A program made the position numbers and the translations under genes. Shown in pieces: positions 32,226-33,863 of a stretch of DNA of 33,863 nt (within the stretch, counting starts at the first letter, position 1; each line of letters opens with the position of its first letter). The DNA is taken from contig NZ_SPMZ01000032.1 in the NCBI RefSeq assembly GCF_012939995.1, forward strand, positions 1 to 33,863, in the 5' to 3' direction. This stretch comes from Candidatus Competibacter phosphatis. Its GTDB lineage: Bacteria; Pseudomonadota; Gammaproteobacteria; Competibacterales; Competibacteraceae. The notes beneath the pieces are model-generated. The model did not search any database. It saw nothing but the letters and a program-made list of their open reading frames with translations, and was not told the origin of the DNA.

Positions 32226-33236
32226 ATGCGTTATGCCCAGATTCTGAGTTCCGGCGGCTACGTCCCGGAACGGCTGATGACCAACGCCGAATTCGATCGC
32301 TTACTGGGCGAGTCGGTCGGCGATTGGCTGGTGGAAAATGTCGGTATCCGCGAACGCCATTTCATGGCCGAGGACCAGACGACCTCGGATCTGGCGGTTG
32401 CGGCCGCCCAGGTGGCGCTGGAGCGAGCCGGTCTGGAGCCGACCGATCTCGATCGGATCATCGTCGCCACCGACACCCCGGATTATCTCAGTCCGGCCAC
32501 GGCGGCGGTGGTGCATGCCAAGCTGGGAGCACGCCGCGCCGGCGTGTTCGACGTGAACAGCGCCTGCGCCGGCTGGGTCATCGCCCTGGACATCGCGGCG
32601 AAGACGCTGGTCACCGAACCCGACGAGCGCTTCGTGCTGGTGATCGGAGCCTACGGCATGAGTCGGTTTCTGGACTGGGGCGACAAGAAGACCGTGACCC
32701 TGTTCGCCGACGGCGCGGGGGCGGTGGTGGTTGGCGCCGGCTCGCAACCGGGTTGGCTGGCCACCGCGATGACCGCCGCCGGCGAGTACCACGACGCGCT
32801 CGGCATCTACACCGGCGGGGTCTTCCGGCCAGCCAGTCTCGCCAATCTGGAGCGCCACGGACCGCCGACAGTGCAGTTCGTGCGCAAGTTCCCGGCCACT
32901 TTCAACACCGAGCAGTGGCCGCCGCTGATCGAGCGGGTACTGGCCAAGGCCAACGCCGCGACCGGTACCCGTTTAGGGCCGGACGACGTGGACCGTTATT
33001 ATTTCACCCAAGTCAATCTGCGCACCCTCGAAGCCACCATGGCGGCGCTCGGGCAGCCGTTGGAAAAAACGCATTGGATCATGGATAAATGGGGCTACAC
33101 CGGCTCGGCCTGCATTCCGATGGCGCTGGACGACGCCATCGCCCAAGGCAAAGGCCCGACGCCCGGCTCGCTGGTGCTGTTCTGTGCCAGCGGCGGCGGC
33201 ATCGCGCTGGCGGCCTCGTTGTGGCGATGGCGGTGA
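32226..33236 (+). CDS. Ketoacyl-ACP synthase III (FabH-like) with altered active site
   Basis: This 336-residue thiolase-fold protein resembles FabH. The nucleophile Cys114 is in VNSACAGWVIALD. The positions of the usual catalytic His and Asn are changed: PHQAN becomes FTQVN (Thr261) and GNTSA becomes GYTGSACIPMALDDAI (Tyr291). That pattern recurs in a FabH-like subfamily and argues against normal decarboxylating condensation; acyl transfer or a non-decarboxylating reaction is possible. GGAGG lies five bases before the ATG at 32226. It follows the methyltransferase by 59 bp. Confidence 0.87.
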   Translation: MRYAQILSSGGYVPERLMTNAEFDRLLGESVGDWLVENVGIRERHFMAEDQTTSDLAVAAAQVALERAGLEPTDLDRIIVATDTPDYLSPATAAVVHAKLGARRAGVFDVNSACAGWVIALDIAAKTLVTEPDERFVLVIGAYGMSRFLDWGDKKTVTLFADGAGAVVVGAGSQPGWLATAMTAAGEYHDALGIYTGGVFRPASLANLERHGPPTVQFVRKFPATFNTEQWPPLIERVLAKANAATGTRLGPDDVDRYYFTQVNLRTLEATMAALGQPLEKTHWIMDKWGYTGSACIPMALDDAIAQGKGPTPGSLVLFCASGGGIALAASLWRWR

Positions 33237-33279
33237 GCCGGACAATAAAGCCGCGCCCCGCCGCTTGAAGATGCGTGCC

Positions 33280-33711
33280 ATGATCATCGCCACGCCCAGC
33301 ATTCACATTCCCGAGGGCGAACTTCAGTTTCAATTCAAACTGGCATCCGGCCCCGGCGGTCAGAACGTCAACAAGGTGGCGACGGCGGCGGAACTGCGCT
33401 TCGATGTCGCGCGTTCGCCCTCGCTGCCGGACGCGGTGCGAGCACGCTTGCGGACGCTGGCCGGAAGCCGCGTGAACCAAAACGGTGAACTATTGATTAC
33501 CGCCCGGCGCTTTCGCAGTCAGGAACGCAACCGGCAGGATGCCATCGAGCGCTTGATTGCCTTGATCCAGCAAGCGGCGACGGCACCAAGGCCACGGGTC
33601 AAGACCAAGCCTTCGCGGGCCGCCAAACAACGGCGCATGGATGAAAAACGGCGCGTCGGGGAGAAAAAACAGGATCGCCGGTCCGGCGGATCGTCACGAA
33701 TCGAAGAGTGA
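33280..33711 (+). CDS. arfB: Alternative ribosome-rescue factor ArfB (YaeJ)
   Basis: This 143-residue peptidyl-tRNA hydrolase releases nascent chains from ribosomes stalled at the end of non-stop mRNAs. The catalytic GGQ is at residues 26-28 (LASGPGGQNVNKVAT), and the C-terminal tail is strongly basic (KTKPSRAAKQRRMDEKRRVG), which in E. coli ArfB threads into the empty mRNA channel. Of two close ATGs (33271, 33280) the second aligns with the E. coli start. The CRISPR array begins one base after the stop. Confidence 0.93.
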   Translation: MIIATPSIHIPEGELQFQFKLASGPGGQNVNKVATAAELRFDVARSPSLPDAVRARLRTLAGSRVNQNGELLITARRFRSQERNRQDAIERLIALIQQAATAPRPRVKTKPSRAAKQRRMDEKRRVGEKKQDRRSGGSSRIEE

Positions 33712-33712
33712 A

Positions 33713-33863
33713 TATCTGAGCTGCCTATTCGGCAGTGAACATCGACCTGGCGAGTTGTGGCCTGACCGCCTTTTTCTGAGCTGCCTATTCGGCAGTGAAC
33801 ATTCGTTGAATGTAGGCAATAGCGATGACAACATTTCTGAGCTGCCTATTCGGCAGTGAACGT
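33713..33863 (-). CRISPR. Subtype I-F-type CRISPR array, trailer end (continues past window)
   Basis: Three 28-bp repeats lie at 33713-33740, 33773-33800 and 33834-33861, with spacers of 32 and 33 bp; two bases of a third spacer end the window. Read on the minus strand the repeat begins GTTCACTGCCGAATAGGCAG, matching the Cas6f/Csy4-type repeat with a CTGCC/GGCAG stem. The first copy on the plus strand differs at one base near its 3' end (minus-strand orientation), as expected for the trailer-end repeat. So transcription should run right to left, with leader and cas genes beyond the right edge. No cas gene is in the window. Confidence 0.93.

Overview
The window looks like a GC-rich gammaproteobacterial chromosome. 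It carries rpoS close behind surE, arfB, trmO, a cytochrome c5-type protein and a CRISPR array with subtype I-F-type repeats. The genus cannot be fixed from the sequence. A lineage such as Competibacteraceae or Chromatiales would fit, but that is inference.

Layout. Positions 1-780 are a decayed integration scar: an AT-rich IS5-family transposase remnant, the C-terminal stub of a tyrosine integrase, and tRNA-Arg(CCG). Next come a membrane-anchored cytochrome c5-like protein with a clear terminator, an Atm1-type ABC exporter, a small coiled-coil protein and an orphan GspF/PilC-like protein (1100-4900). At 5080-7897 a VIT/VWA protein ending in a PEP-CTERM-like sorting signal overlaps its own small exosortase. 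An IS110-family remnant, a secreted Cys-containing protein and tRNA-Arg(CCT) follow. The minus-strand block 8935-11072 holds AlkB, a frameshifted NRDE/TANGO2 protein and a FixJ/LuxR-type response regulator. A crotonase-family protein and a frameshifted acyl-CoA synthetase (11377-13917) precede a lipoprotein/DUF3047 pair.

Positions 16900-18190 pair a PTPS-family protein with an SDR, possibly a pterin pathway. After a CFA-synthase-like methyltransferase comes a divergent MocR regulator/LysE exporter pair, separated by an 8-bp inverted repeat with a 34-bp spacer. Positions 22164-24081 hold a Tox-MPTase3-like metallopeptidase, a Gly/Ala-repeat protein and an Smr protein. Then follow surE, rpoS, a Mth938-domain protein, a glyoxalase-II-like hydrolase, a Rieske ferredoxin, CorA and TrmO. 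The run 29847-32166 is a tightly overlapping PTPS-like / glycosyltransferase / methyltransferase operon, perhaps for a glycosylated and methylated pterin. It is followed by a KAS III homologue with an altered active site, ArfB, and the trailer end of the CRISPR array, which begins one base after the arfB stop codon.

Three otherwise intact genes (NRDE protein, acyl-CoA synthetase, MocR) are broken by four single-base indels in all. The response regulator appears to carry a compensating pair. This is either recent gene decay or residual sequencing error, and it should be settled before any of these genes is called dead. The most promising poorly described units are the VIT/VWA-exosortase pair and the PTPS/glycosyltransferase/methyltransferase operon.
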